Source of the DNA: Thalassobacillus pellis
GTDB lineage: Bacteria > Bacillota > Bacilli > Bacillales > Halobacillaceae
Length of the DNA stretch: 64,000 nucleotides
NCBI RefSeq assembly: GCF_016908295.1
Contig: NZ_JAFBDO010000001.1
Span: 806,001 to 870,000 of the forward strand
Direction of reading: 5' to 3'
Numbering within the stretch: the first letter of the stretch is position 1; each line of letters starts with the position of its first letter. The notes below the pieces were generated by a model. The model had not been told where the DNA came from and searched no databases. It worked only from the letters and a program-made list of their open reading frames with translations. The position numbers were made by a program, and so were the translations under genes. Below are positions 34,110 to 42,612 of this stretch, one piece after another.

Positions 34110-35816
34110 ATGAGTTTACCTTTTCACCAGTATGACCCAGAAACCCTATTGCTTCACGGCGGGCAGGAGGCTGATCCATCTACCGGATCACGAGCTGTTC
34201 CTATCTATCAGACTACTTCCTATGTGTTTCGCGACACCGAACACGCACAAAATTTATTTGGACTGGCTGAGCAGGGAAATATCTATACCAGAATCATGAA
34301 CCCGACAGTGGATGCTTTTGAACAGCGAATCGCACTTCTGGAAGATGGTGCTGGCGCGGTTGCGACATCTTCTGGAATGGCTGCGATCACCCTCTCTATT
34401 TTGAACGTAGCAAGTGCAGGAGACGAAATCGTAACTTCCACTAACCTTTACGGAGGTACTTACAACCTGTTCACTCACACCCTTCCCCGCTATGGGATTT
34501 CCGTGAAATTTGTGGACAGTACAAATCCTGAAAATTTCAGAGAAGCGATAACTCCGAAGACAAAAGCCATTTTTTCTGAAATTATCGGTAACCCAAGCCT
34601 GAATGTGCTCGATGTGGAAGCTGTCGCAGACATCGCCCACGATAACGGAATTCCACTTATCATCGATAATACCTTTGCCACCCCTTACGTTTGCAAGCCA
34701 ATCACCTGGGGAGCAGACATCGTTGTCCATTCCGCTACGAAATGGATCGGTGGTCATGGAACCACAATAGGTGGTGTAGTTGTGGACGGTGGAAGGTTTG
34801 ATTGGACAAACGGAAAATTCCCAGGCTTTACAGAACCTGACGAAAGCTATCACGGAATTCGCTTTGGGCACGATGTTGGGCCATTGGCATTTGCCATCAA
34901 ACTACGCGTCCAGCTCCTCCGTGATATCGGTGCCTGCCTCAGTCCGCAGAATGCATTTTTACTGCTGCAGGGATTGGAAACGCTGCACCTTCGCGTAAAA
35001 AAACACACAGAAAACGCACTAGAGGTAGCAAATCATCTAAAGGATCATGATGGGGTCGAATGGGTGAATTACCCAGGACTTGAAGAACATCCAACTTATC
35101 CATTAGCAAAAAAATATCTCCACCATGGGGCAGGCTCCATTCTTGTGTTTGGCATTAAAGGGGGACGAGACGCAGGTCGTAAAGTGATTGACAATATAAA
35201 CCTCTGGTCACACGTGGCAAATGTCGGAGATGCCAAATCATTGATCATCCACCCTGCCTCTACCACGCATCAGCAATTGAGTGCTCAGGACCTGGAAAAG
35301 TCAGGAGTCACGGAAGAAATGATCCGACTGTCAATTGGGTTAGAGTCAACAAAGGATTTGCTTAATGATTTGGACAAAGCGATTGAAAAAGCAAATGGCG
35401 CGACCAACCCTATTCGTCTGAAAAAGGAAGATCCTATCCATGCCGTCCTCGCTTCCTCCCTCGACAGGGAGAATGGAGAATTACGCAGGCGAATCATCGT
35501 TACTGTAGGAGAGCTTTCCGAACACGAAAAAACTTCGCTACGAAAACTTGAGCGTTTGGGTTTCGTTATAAAAGGGGCAGAAGAAGTAGAAACATCCGAG
35601 GAAAAAGTGGATATTGTCTTTAGCGAAACAGCACAGGCATTAAATGATCGTAAAACAGAAATAAACAAGCTCGACCCTGCACTGGTCTGGGTAAAAGAGA
35701 ACACATCCACACCTGATGGTCTTTCTATCAATGTAGTGACCGGGGATAATATATACGAACGCGCCGTGACTTTGCGAAAAGCATCCGATCAGGCAGATGT
35801 AGCCTTAACCTTATAA
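34110..35816 (+). CDS. metY: O-acetylhomoserine sulfhydrylase with extra C-terminal domain
   Basis: The first ~430 residues are a complete MetY: FYTRI-like [34 protein letters not shown], and PLP lysine K211 in [13 protein letters not shown]. It makes homocysteine from O-acetylhomoserine and sulfide. Residues about 435-568 are an addition not present in ordinary MetY (about 425-430 residues). The addition, [20 protein letters not shown] onwards with [12 protein letters not shown] and PALVWVKE, resembles a degenerate CoA-binding Rossmann domain of the YccU type; this is inference from pattern. RBS AAGGAGG. Followed by metX after 21 nt. Controlled by the SAM riboswitch. Confidence 0.93.
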   Translation: MSLPFHQYDPETLLLHGGQEADPSTGSRAVPIYQTTSYVFRDTEHAQNLFGLAEQGNIYTRIMNPTVDAFEQRIALLEDGAGAVATSSGMAAITLSILNVASAGDEIVTSTNLYGGTYNLFTHTLPRYGISVKFVDSTNPENFREAITPKTKAIFSEIIGNPSLNVLDVEAVADIAHDNGIPLIIDNTFATPYVCKPITWGADIVVHSATKWIGGHGTTIGGVVVDGGRFDWTNGKFPGFTEPDESYHGIRFGHDVGPLAFAIKLRVQLLRDIGACLSPQNAFLLLQGLETLHLRVKKHTENALEVANHLKDHDGVEWVNYPGLEEHPTYPLAKKYLHHGAGSILVFGIKGGRDAGRKVIDNINLWSHVANVGDAKSLIIHPASTTHQQLSAQDLEKSGVTEEMIRLSIGLESTKDLLNDLDKAIEKANGATNPIRLKKEDPIHAVLASSLDRENGELRRRIIVTVGELSEHEKTSLRKLERLGFVIKGAEEVETSEEKVDIVFSETAQALNDRKTEINKLDPALVWVKENTSTPDGLSINVVTGDNIYERAVTLRKASDQADVALTL

Positions 35817-35837
35817 ATAGAGAAAGGAGCTTTGGAT

Positions 35838-36899
35838 ATGGCCGCCAACCAACAGGTCGATCGCCCGACCATAAACAAAATAACACTGGAATCTTTCCCC
35901 CTTGAATCGGGCGAAATTCTTCCAGAAGTCATACTCGCTTATGAACAGGCGGGCAATCCTGAGTCACCGCTCCTATTGATATGTCATGCCCTGACAGGCA
36001 ATCAATATGCTATTGGCACAGATGACGATCCCGGCTGGTGGTCAGAACTTGCTGGTTATGGACAAGAAAAGGCGATCAATTTAGAGCAATTCCAGACGAT
36101 TTGCTTTAACACGATCGGCGGATGTCATGGCTCAACTGGTCCTGCTTCCTTGCATCCTGAAACAGGAAGAATCTACCGCTGTAATTTTCCGACTATAACG
36201 ATTCGAGATATGGTCCATGCACAGTATCTCGCTTTGAAGAAATTAGGTTTTAAAAAAGCAGAGGCAGTAATCGGTGGATCCCTTGGAGGTATGCAAGCGC
36301 TTGAATGGGGACTGCTTTATCCGGATTACATGAAAAAGTTATTCGTTCTCGCAGCTACTCCTTATCTGTCCGATTACGGCATTGCCTTCAATCATATCGG
36401 GGCTTCCGCCATCCGGTCAGATCCAGAATGGTGCGGCGGTGAATATAGCGAGTCTGCAGAAATGAAGGGCTTTGCTATTGCCAGGATGACAGGTATGGTG
36501 ACCTACCGAAGTGAACCATTATTTCAAAAAAGATTTGGGAGAAAACTGAACCACGACAAGCATTATGATGTGCAAAGTTACTTGGATTATCAAGGAGATA
36601 AGATCAATAACAGATTTGATGCGAATAGTTACCTGACTTTGTTGGAAGCAATGAACCATCATGATATCGGCCGTGGCCGAGGGGGATGGGAACAGGCAGC
36701 ACAGAACTATCTGGCTCCCGTTTATTCTCTGAGTTTTTCCCGTGACCTGCTTTATCCATATGAGCTTATGCATCCATTCAGCCTTTGTGTTCCAGCAGGC
36801 GACCATCACCATGTGGAGACGGACTATGGCCACGATGGTTTTCTTGTCCAATTTGATCGATGGAAGGAATGGCTTAAAGACAGGCTTAACAATGAATAG
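35838..36899 (+). CDS. metX: Homoserine O-acetyltransferase
   Basis: 353 residues, alpha/beta hydrolase fold. Family motifs are LICHALTGNQYA, the nucleophile S148 in VIGGSLGGMQALEW, and the C-terminal acid/base pair in VPAGDHHHVETDYGHDGFL. It acetylates homoserine with acetyl-CoA, giving the substrate for MetY just upstream; together they make homocysteine directly from sulfide. The ATG at 35838 has AGGAG 8 nt upstream; the TTG at 35832 is too close to it. Some family members use succinyl-CoA; I cannot exclude that from sequence alone, but pairing with MetY suggests acetyl. Confidence 0.93.
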   Translation: MAANQQVDRPTINKITLESFPLESGEILPEVILAYEQAGNPESPLLLICHALTGNQYAIGTDDDPGWWSELAGYGQEKAINLEQFQTICFNTIGGCHGSTGPASLHPETGRIYRCNFPTITIRDMVHAQYLALKKLGFKKAEAVIGGSLGGMQALEWGLLYPDYMKKLFVLAATPYLSDYGIAFNHIGASAIRSDPEWCGGEYSESAEMKGFAIARMTGMVTYRSEPLFQKRFGRKLNHDKHYDVQSYLDYQGDKINNRFDANSYLTLLEAMNHHDIGRGRGGWEQAAQNYLAPVYSLSFSRDLLYPYELMHPFSLCVPAGDHHHVETDYGHDGFLVQFDRWKEWLKDRLNNE

Positions 36900-36928
36900 T
36901 GTTTTGTCAGGGTAGAAGCTTACTTATT

Positions 36929-36971
36929 AAAAAAACGTAGCGATGGATTTAATCCATCGCTACGTTTTTTA
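36929..36971. terminator. Strong bidirectional terminator behind metX
   Basis: AAAAAACGTAGCGATGGATT is perfectly complementary to AATCCATCGCTACGTTTTTT, loop of 1-2 nt. It ends metYX and the convergent deacetylase gene. Confidence 0.92.
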
Positions 36972-38351
36972 ATTAATAGCCTCTGTGAATACACGGCCAT
37001 TCTTTTCGGCTGTGTCAAGCTGGTTCAAATGCAGCAATTCACTTACTGTTACAAGCTGATAACCTTCCTCGATCAATTGTCTGACCAACTGTTTGACTGT
37101 ATCCACCGAGGTGGGGGAAATGCCTTGAAGAGTGATGATATCTCCTTCCCCTACCTTGGACATCACATCTTTTACTGCCTTATTGGCATTATGATGACGC
37201 CATAGGTCAGTACTGATGGAATGACCGATCAATGGACTGTTTGCATATTGCCTGACTTTGCTATCAACAGCCCCGTATGGCGGCCGGAGTAGAGCTGGCT
37301 TCTCCCCTATGACAGCCTCAATCGCCTTTTCTGAAACCGTAATCTGCTGCTTCAGCTCCTCCTTAGTCAACCCCTCCAGCTGGCGGTGGCTCCATGAATG
37401 ATTTCCGATTTCATGTCCGATTTCATGTAGTTTTTTCAAAACTTCCGGGTAGTATTTCACCCGGTTTCCTAAAACAAAAAACGTGGCTTTCACTTCATAA
37501 GCATCAAGGATTTTAGCAATTTTCAAGGTTGTGGCACGATGAGGACCATCATCAAAGGTTAACGCTACTTTCTTACCTTGTTTGTTGTTTTTTAAAGGAT
37601 ATGTTTTGATGTCCACAGAAGAGGCGTCTTTTCGCTTACTGTACGGGACAGATAACAACTCCCGTGATTTGATGTCGAAAATAGCTGCATATCGTTCCTT
37701 CAATAATGAACTTATTTCCTCTTTTGGTATAATTTTCACCTTGTTAGCAGGCAAAGGTATCCGTGGTGAAACAGCGAGCCCCTCATCCGCAAAATAAAAC
37801 TGTACAGACTCCTCCGTTAGTATTTCCTCCCCTTCTACCGGCAGAAAAGATGAGAGTGCTTTCACATCACTCTTTTGTTTAAAAAGATTCTTAAACTGCA
37901 GACGCTCCCCATTTTTCAGATCATAGTTCAAAATTGTTTTCTCAATCAAAGTCTGCTCTCTCTTGAAGCTTGCCTTCTCTGTAAATTCCACGCCAAGCAA
38001 GCTACCTTTAAGATAGAGTATTTCATATTCAATATTCAATTCGTGAGGGAAATCTCCCTCCATTTTTTTATTGCGTTGGTAGCTTTTTTGCTTGAAGTCA
38101 GCGATTTGCTTATTAATATAATCAAGCACAACCTGGTTCAGATGGTCATTTGATGTCTCGGGAAAATGAACGGCAAGACGATACTCATCGTATTCCTCTA
38201 TGATGGAATCAATATCGATCTTAAATTGTTCACTTTTTTCCAGGTTTGTCAGCCGACTTTCGCTATCTTTCGTATTGGCCACCATCATCGAACATGCAGT
38301 CAATACTAGCAGAACGACCAATGACAAATATATAATAAATGGTTTTATCAT
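36969..38351 (-). CDS. PdaC-like polysaccharide deacetylase lipoprotein, catalytic motif 5 altered
   Basis: 460 residues: lipobox LVLTAC (C20), an N-terminal DUF4163/DUF3298-type region of about 200 residues, then a NodB domain from about 270. Motif 1 ALTFDDGPH, motif 2 GNHSWSHRQL and motif 3 RPPYGAVD are intact, so the metal site should form. Motif 5, usually an LLHD-type sequence carrying the catalytic His, reads IITLQGISPTS here, with Gln and Gly in place of His and Asp. B. subtilis PdaC, which deacetylates peptidoglycan, has the same domain order. I chose the ATG at 38351 (AAGGG 7-8 nt upstream). Activity is therefore in question. Confidence 0.82.
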   Translation of the reverse strand: MIKPFIIYLSLVVLLVLTACSMMVANTKDSESRLTNLEKSEQFKIDIDSIIEEYDEYRLAVHFPETSNDHLNQVVLDYINKQIADFKQKSYQRNKKMEGDFPHELNIEYEILYLKGSLLGVEFTEKASFKREQTLIEKTILNYDLKNGERLQFKNLFKQKSDVKALSSFLPVEGEEILTEESVQFYFADEGLAVSPRIPLPANKVKIIPKEEISSLLKERYAAIFDIKSRELLSVPYSKRKDASSVDIKTYPLKNNKQGKKVALTFDDGPHRATTLKIAKILDAYEVKATFFVLGNRVKYYPEVLKKLHEIGHEIGNHSWSHRQLEGLTKEELKQQITVSEKAIEAVIGEKPALLRPPYGAVDSKVRQYANSPLIGHSISTDLWRHHNANKAVKDVMSKVGEGDIITLQGISPTSVDTVKQLVRQLIEEGYQLVTVSELLHLNQLDTAEKNGRVFTEAIN

Positions 38352-38476
38352 AAGATTACCCTTCTTACATGTTATATTGAGCAACCTTATTGTAACATGA
38401 CTGTAATATTAATCGACAAATTTTTTTCAATAATCGTTAAAAACAAGTAAATTATCATGGCAAACCGGCCAAAAAG

Positions 38477-39313
38477 TCACAATTTTGTACGAATATCCCA
38501 TAACTCAGGAAAAAAGCGGTGATCCAATACCTTCTTCAAATACCCTACACCAGAAGAACCGCCTGTACCTGTTTTATGGCCGATAATTCTTTCCACTGTT
38601 TTCATGTGACGGAAACGCCATTGCTGAAGCCAATCTTCCATATCTACAAGTTTTTCTGCCAGCTGATAGAGATCCCAATACTTTTCGACATCAGAGTAGA
38701 CTTCCATCCATGCGGCTTCTACAGAAGAGTCACCATGGTAAGTTTGAGTAAAATCCCTGTCTACAAGCTCTGGATTAACTTCAAGGCCTGCTTTGGCAAG
38801 GGCTTCTATAGCGGCATCATAAATGCTTGGGGCACGATAAGCTTCCATCAATTTTTTATGAAGCTCAGGGTCTTTTTCATATATTTTCAAGACATGAGAT
38901 GTTTTGTAGCCGAGTGCAAATTCAACCATCCTGTATTGATAGGATTGAAAGCCAGATGCCTGGCCCAGCTGGTCGCGGAATTCGACGTATTCAGACGGGG
39001 TCAAAGTGGAGAGCACATCCCAGGCGTGGATGATTTGCGTCTGGATTTTAGACACCCTTGCCAGCATTTTGAATGCCGCCTGCATATCACCACACCTAAT
39101 TGCTGATATCGCCGCACGAAGCTCATGGAGAATCAGCTTCATCCATAGTTCACTGACCTGATGAATAATGATGAACAGCATCTCATCATGGTGATCCGAC
39201 AGGCGATTCTGTGAAGATAACAATCTATCAAGGTCAAGATACTCGCCATAGGTCATTTTTTCCCGGAAATCCGTATGTACCTGTTCATTCTTCTTAGAAT
39301 CTTCGTAACCCAT
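38477..39313 (-). CDS. kynA: Tryptophan 2,3-dioxygenase
   Basis: 278 residues, the bacterial TDO length. Clear marks are [77 protein letters not shown], and the C-terminal heme-ligand His region [20 protein letters not shown]. It opens the indole ring of tryptophan to N-formylkynurenine. Its partners kynU and kynB lie 32 kb away as a separate operon. Upstream is a 520 bp gene-free stretch with a truncated family A repeat, a transposase remnant and a family C repeat. Confidence 0.95.
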   Translation of the reverse strand: MGYEDSKKNEQVHTDFREKMTYGEYLDLDRLLSSQNRLSDHHDEMLFIIIHQVSELWMKLILHELRAAISAIRCGDMQAAFKMLARVSKIQTQIIHAWDVLSTLTPSEYVEFRDQLGQASGFQSYQYRMVEFALGYKTSHVLKIYEKDPELHKKLMEAYRAPSIYDAAIEALAKAGLEVNPELVDRDFTQTYHGDSSVEAAWMEVYSDVEKYWDLYQLAEKLVDMEDWLQQWRFRHMKTVERIIGHKTGTGGSSGVGYLKKVLDHRFFPELWDIRTKL

Positions 39314-39399
39314 GTATTCACATCCTTAGCTAGTAATAGTTGAAAAGCTTCTCTGTCTAGTTTACCATGCCAAGGATGAATTCCCTATAGTACCATAAC

Positions 39400-39482
39400 A
39401 AAAGCACAAGCGCCTTGTTCACCCCCGACCAGCTTAAGACAAGCCTCACCGTGGCGTTCTTTGCCACAGAGAGGTTTGTCTT
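39400..39482 (+). repeat. Family A structured repeat, copy A6 (right part lost)
   Basis: AAGCGCC, CACCCCCGACCAGCTTAAG, CAAGCCTC, GTGGC/GCCAC and GAGGTTTGTCTT are present, then the match stops. The right outer arm (CTCGAGGGGGTAGGCGC) is missing. The apical stem GTGGC/GCCAC replaces GTGAC/GTCAC of other copies, a paired change. The break is where a transposase-like remnant begins. Confidence 0.75.
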
Positions 39483-39602
39483 TTCAATGAAGGAAAGTGG
39501 ATCTACCGCATGAGAAAAGAGAAAGTGAAGGAACTGGCGCTGATGAGGGCTGTCTGCCAGTACATGAAAAAGATTGCCCTCCATCTAGCTAGGGTGAGCT
39601 AG
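39483..39602 (+). pseudogene. Remnant of a transposase C-terminus (39 codons)
   Basis: One open frame without a start codon reads FNEGKWIYRMRKEKV and then LALMRAVCQYMKKIALHLA before a TAG stop. The IYRMRKEKV stretch followed by a helical ALMRAVCQYMKKIAL end resembles the C-terminus of IS1182-like or related DDE transposases. It begins exactly where repeat A6 is cut off, so an insertion followed by deletion is likely. The family assignment is by eye and tentative. Confidence 0.45.
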
Positions 39603-39629
39603 GTGAAGGAGAGTCTTTTTCTGTTTTAA

Positions 39630-39770
39630 AGAAAATTCAAGGAGCGAGGACCCTCCCACTCCTGCGGAAGAACGAGGGAGCCGAGATCGCCGAGCGTGGG
39701 TTTCGGGAGGAAGCTCGGGCGCTCGTCCGCGGAAAGGGAAGGGTCCTTCGCTCCTGGCTTTAAGAAAAAA
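39630..39770. repeat. Family C-like palindrome, copy C3
   Basis: GGAGCGAGGACCCT (39641-39654) is complementary, with one bulge, to AGGGTCCTTCGCTCC (39739-39753). Inside lie ACTCCTGCGGAAG and TCCGCGGAAAGGGA, matching ACTCCTGCAGGAG and CTGCGGAAAGGGA of C1. The outer arms have nothing in common with those of C1, yet both pairs are complementary. C3 lacks the GGACCAAAAGGCCTC end and the terminator-like hairpin of C1 and C2. Confidence 0.6.
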
Positions 39771-39803
39771 GCTTGCGGAAAAAACAGGGTTTCACCACAA
39801 GCT

Positions 39804-39829
39804 TAAAGGAGCCAGCAGCTCCTTTTTTT
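39804..39829. terminator. Terminator hairpin near the dioxygenase gene end
   Basis: AAAGGAGC and GCTCCTTT pair around 5 nt. The T-run is best on the plus strand, but the stem is symmetric and lies 7 nt behind the minus-strand dioxygenase gene. Confidence 0.55.
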
Positions 39830-39835
39830 GTAGCT

Positions 39836-40807
39836 TTATTTTAATTCTAATGGACGAAGTTTCGCTTCGATTTCCGGCCGTTTTGATTCTAAAAATGGCG
39901 GCAGTGACAATCGCTCGCCTAGAGATTCCACAGGCTCATCGATATCAAATCCTGGTGTATCCGTAGAAAGTTCAAAAAGTATGCCATTTGGTTCCCGGAA
40001 ATACAGAGCTTTGAAATAGAACCTGTCGACTTTTCCTGAATTCATCAAACCTGCCTGCTGGATTCGTTCTGCCCAACGGTCATACTCCTCTTCATTCGGA
40101 ACACGGAAGGCGACATGGTGGACCCCTCCACGGCCGAGACGTTCTTTAGGAAGATCAGGACGTGGTTCAATATGAACTTCCGCTCCCGCTCCGCCTTTTC
40201 CGGTCGAATAGACCTGGATGTCAGGGAGATCGGTGCTGACCAGGGAAGAATAGCTTCCTTTGCGGGTAAATCCCATTAGTCCGGTCAAAACTTGCTCAGT
40301 TGGTTTTTCATCGTTAACAGTCAGAGTCACAGGCCCAAGGCCGAGGATCGCAAACTCTGCCGGTACTTCCGTTTGATCCCAAGGTTCTCCAGGTGCTACT
40401 CCCTCTTCATTATTATCAGCAACCAAAATTACCCTTGTTCCTTCCTGATCTTTGAAAGCAAGTGTATCCCTGCCAGCACGCTGGACTATGCCTTCATGCT
40501 TGATGTCATGGTGCTTAAGACGTTTTTCCCAGTATTGGAGTGCCTCCGTATCTTTTACCCGCAGCGAAGTCGAAGAAATACTGGAAACACCCGGGTGGGT
40601 TCTTCCAAGTCCGGGAATATCAAAGAAGGTAAGTTCCGTTCCAGGACTCCCTTTCGCATCCCCATAAAAAAGATGGTAAGACTGGGTATCATCTTGATTG
40701 ACCGATTTTTTTATCAGACGCATCCCCATTACTTCTGTATAAAATTTATAATTCTCTTCTGCTTTTCCTGTCAGAATTGAAACATGGTGTAATCCTAATA
40801 ATTCCAT
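39836..40807 (-). CDS. VOC-family ring-cleaving dioxygenase (MhqA/MhqO type)
   Basis: 323 residues with two glyoxalase/vicinal-oxygen-chelate modules. Likely Fe2+ ligands are the His of LGLHHVSILTG, the His of RGGVHHVAFRVP and the Glu of NGILFELSTDTPGF. Proteins of this kind in B. subtilis (MhqA, MhqO, MhqE) cleave hydroquinones or catechol-like compounds and protect against quinone stress. Which of them this equals cannot be decided. Two adjacent ATGs are possible; AGGAGG is 6 nt from the second (40807). It is a single gene. Confidence 0.88.
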   Translation of the reverse strand: MELLGLHHVSILTGKAEENYKFYTEVMGMRLIKKSVNQDDTQSYHLFYGDAKGSPGTELTFFDIPGLGRTHPGVSSISSTSLRVKDTEALQYWEKRLKHHDIKHEGIVQRAGRDTLAFKDQEGTRVILVADNNEEGVAPGEPWDQTEVPAEFAILGLGPVTLTVNDEKPTEQVLTGLMGFTRKGSYSSLVSTDLPDIQVYSTGKGGAGAEVHIEPRPDLPKERLGRGGVHHVAFRVPNEEEYDRWAERIQQAGLMNSGKVDRFYFKALYFREPNGILFELSTDTPGFDIDEPVESLGERLSLPPFLESKRPEIEAKLRPLELK

Positions 40808-40940
40808 CATAATCCTCCTGACTATGATTCTAAAAATATCTTGAATTTGAGATAATTTTACCGGATTTACTGATGAATGTCAAATTCCAATCAAAACAAA
40901 AAAGAGCTGTAAACCGATACGACGGCTCACGCTCCTTTAT

Positions 40941-41573
40941 TTATTCGACCAGATCATGCTTGAAAGCGTAGATGACAGCCTGTGTCCTGTCATGGACCTC
41001 CAGCTTTCCAAGAATATTACTGACATGAACTTTTACCGTTTTCAAGGCAATGTATAGTTCGTCAGCAATTTCCTGATTAGTCTTTCCTTCAGCGATTTTA
41101 AGTAAAATTTCCATTTCCCTGCTCGTCAGTTGTTCATGGAGATGATTGATTGGCTTTTCCCGCATGCGATTCATGATTTTTCCTGTAACTTCCGGTTCGA
41201 GGATGGACTGCCCGTCATAAGTGGCACGAATAGCGGAGGCAATTTCATCTGCTTTGGAAGTTTTCAGCATATAGCTTGTTGCCCCAGCTTCTAAGGCAGG
41301 ATATACCTTTTCATCATCAAGGAAGCTGGTGACAATGATGATTTTAGCTTCCGGCCAGGAGGAAGTGATCTGCTTTGTCGCTTCGATCCCATCCATTTCT
41401 TTCATGACAAGATCCATCAAAATAACATCTGGTTTAAGGTCTAACGCCATACGGACTGCTTCTCCGCCATCATCCGCTTCTGCAATAACCTCGATATCCT
41501 TTTGGGCTGACAGGTAAGCAGATACACCAATACGGACCATTTCATGATCATCGGCAAACAGCACTCTAATCAT
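40941..41573 (-). CDS. liaR: Cell-envelope stress response regulator LiaR (VraR)
   Basis: 210 residues, NarL/FixJ family: receiver domain with D54 in VILMDLVMKEMDGIE and the VTSFLDDEKVYPALEAGA stretch, and a LuxR-type HTH (LTSREMEILLKIAEGKTNQE, then LYIALKTVKVHVSNIL). It overlaps liaS by 8 nt (ATGATTAG). The ATG at 41573 has GGAAGG 8 nt upstream; the upstream GTG has none. It should activate liaIH when cell-wall antibiotics act. Last gene of the operon; no clear terminator was seen behind it. Confidence 0.93.
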   Translation of the reverse strand: MIRVLFADDHEMVRIGVSAYLSAQKDIEVIAEADDGGEAVRMALDLKPDVILMDLVMKEMDGIEATKQITSSWPEAKIIIVTSFLDDEKVYPALEAGATSYMLKTSKADEIASAIRATYDGQSILEPEVTGKIMNRMREKPINHLHEQLTSREMEILLKIAEGKTNQEIADELYIALKTVKVHVSNILGKLEVHDRTQAVIYAFKHDLVE

Positions 41574-42612
41574 GGTCTTCACCTTCCTTCTTGCTATTAG
41601 GAATTTTAACTTCCAGTCTTGTTCCCTGTTCTTGCAGGCTGACTATTTTCAATGTGCCTCCTACTTCAAATGCACGCTCCTGCATATTTTGCAGGCCATA
41701 AGAGCTTGTCTTCACCTGTTCCACATTGAAGCCCACCCCGTCGTCGACGACACGCATGATAATCATTCCATCCCTCTCGATCAGCCTCACTTCCAGGGAA
41801 TCAGCTTTGGCGTGCCTTAAAGTATTAGATACAGACTCCTGTAAAATTCGGAACAGCTGATCTTCTATCCCTTTATCAATTCTGATATCCTCGATATTCC
41901 ACTCAATTTCCATGGGGACCTTTTGTGTAAGTTCCTCCAGCAATTCTTCGACACCTTCATGAAGGGATTTTCCCTTCAAAGCTACCGGCCGCAAATGGAG
42001 CAGCAATGCCCGCATCTCCAGCTGAGACTGGTGAATCATTTTTTCAACCATGACCAATTGATTCTGCATTGTTTCATTTTCAGGTGGATTGGTATCATTG
42101 ATTGCTGACATCATCATCGATGCAGCGAATAACTGTTGGCTTACGGAATCATGGAGTTCCCGGGCAAGCCTGTTCCGTTCCTGGATAACAACTTCCTGTA
42201 AGCTTTTCTCCCGTTCATTCGCCCTTTCTGTTGCAAGCCGTTGCGATAACTCCGCCTGCTTTGTCATTTTTTCTTCCAATTGGGTAATATGATCTTGAAT
42301 ATCTGTAATTTCCTGAAAAGGATCTTCTTCGATATTCGTCCTCTTCTGCCCTTTGATAAGATCGAGCAGCTGCCGATCAATCCTGTGCAGTTTCTGCCGC
42401 CAGAACCCCCCATATAAAAAACCGATAATAAGCCCCGCTGAAACAGGCAATACAACAATAAGCATAAGGTAAGGAACATCAAAAATTTCAACTTCAAGCA
42501 AATATGACCAGCCAGGCATTGGAAACGCGATTAAGCTGACGCCGATCATGCCGATAGCAACTACAAGACTGAACAGCACACATAACAGCATCTGTCGTAC
42601 AACCAGCCTCAT
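41566..42612 (-). CDS. liaS: Cell-envelope stress sensor histidine kinase LiaS (VraS)
   Basis: 348 residues with two N-terminal TM helices (about 8-30 and 47-70) and a very short outside loop, so it senses within the membrane. A HAMP-like coiled region follows, then the HisKA_3 motif with H154 in QERNRLARELHDSVSQQL and an ATPase domain (FRILQESVSNTLRHAKA, VVDDGVGF, YGLQNMQERA). It overlaps liaF by 4 nt (ATGA) and liaR by 8 nt, so all three are translated together. Confidence 0.93.
   Translation of the reverse strand: MRLVVRQMLLCVLFSLVVAIGMIGVSLIAFPMPGWSYLLEVEIFDVPYLMLIVVLPVSAGLIIGFLYGGFWRQKLHRIDRQLLDLIKGQKRTNIEEDPFQEITDIQDHITQLEEKMTKQAELSQRLATERANEREKSLQEVVIQERNRLARELHDSVSQQLFAASMMMSAINDTNPPENETMQNQLVMVEKMIHQSQLEMRALLLHLRPVALKGKSLHEGVEELLEELTQKVPMEIEWNIEDIRIDKGIEDQLFRILQESVSNTLRHAKADSLEVRLIERDGMIIMRVVDDGVGFNVEQVKTSSYGLQNMQERAFEVGGTLKIVSLQEQGTRLEVKIPNSKKEGEDHD

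Noticed and set aside
39357-39584. Open frame on the minus strand (75 codons) upstream of kynA
   Set aside because: It runs across repeat A6 and the complement of the transposase-like fragment, has no ribosome binding site, and has no recognisable protein pattern.
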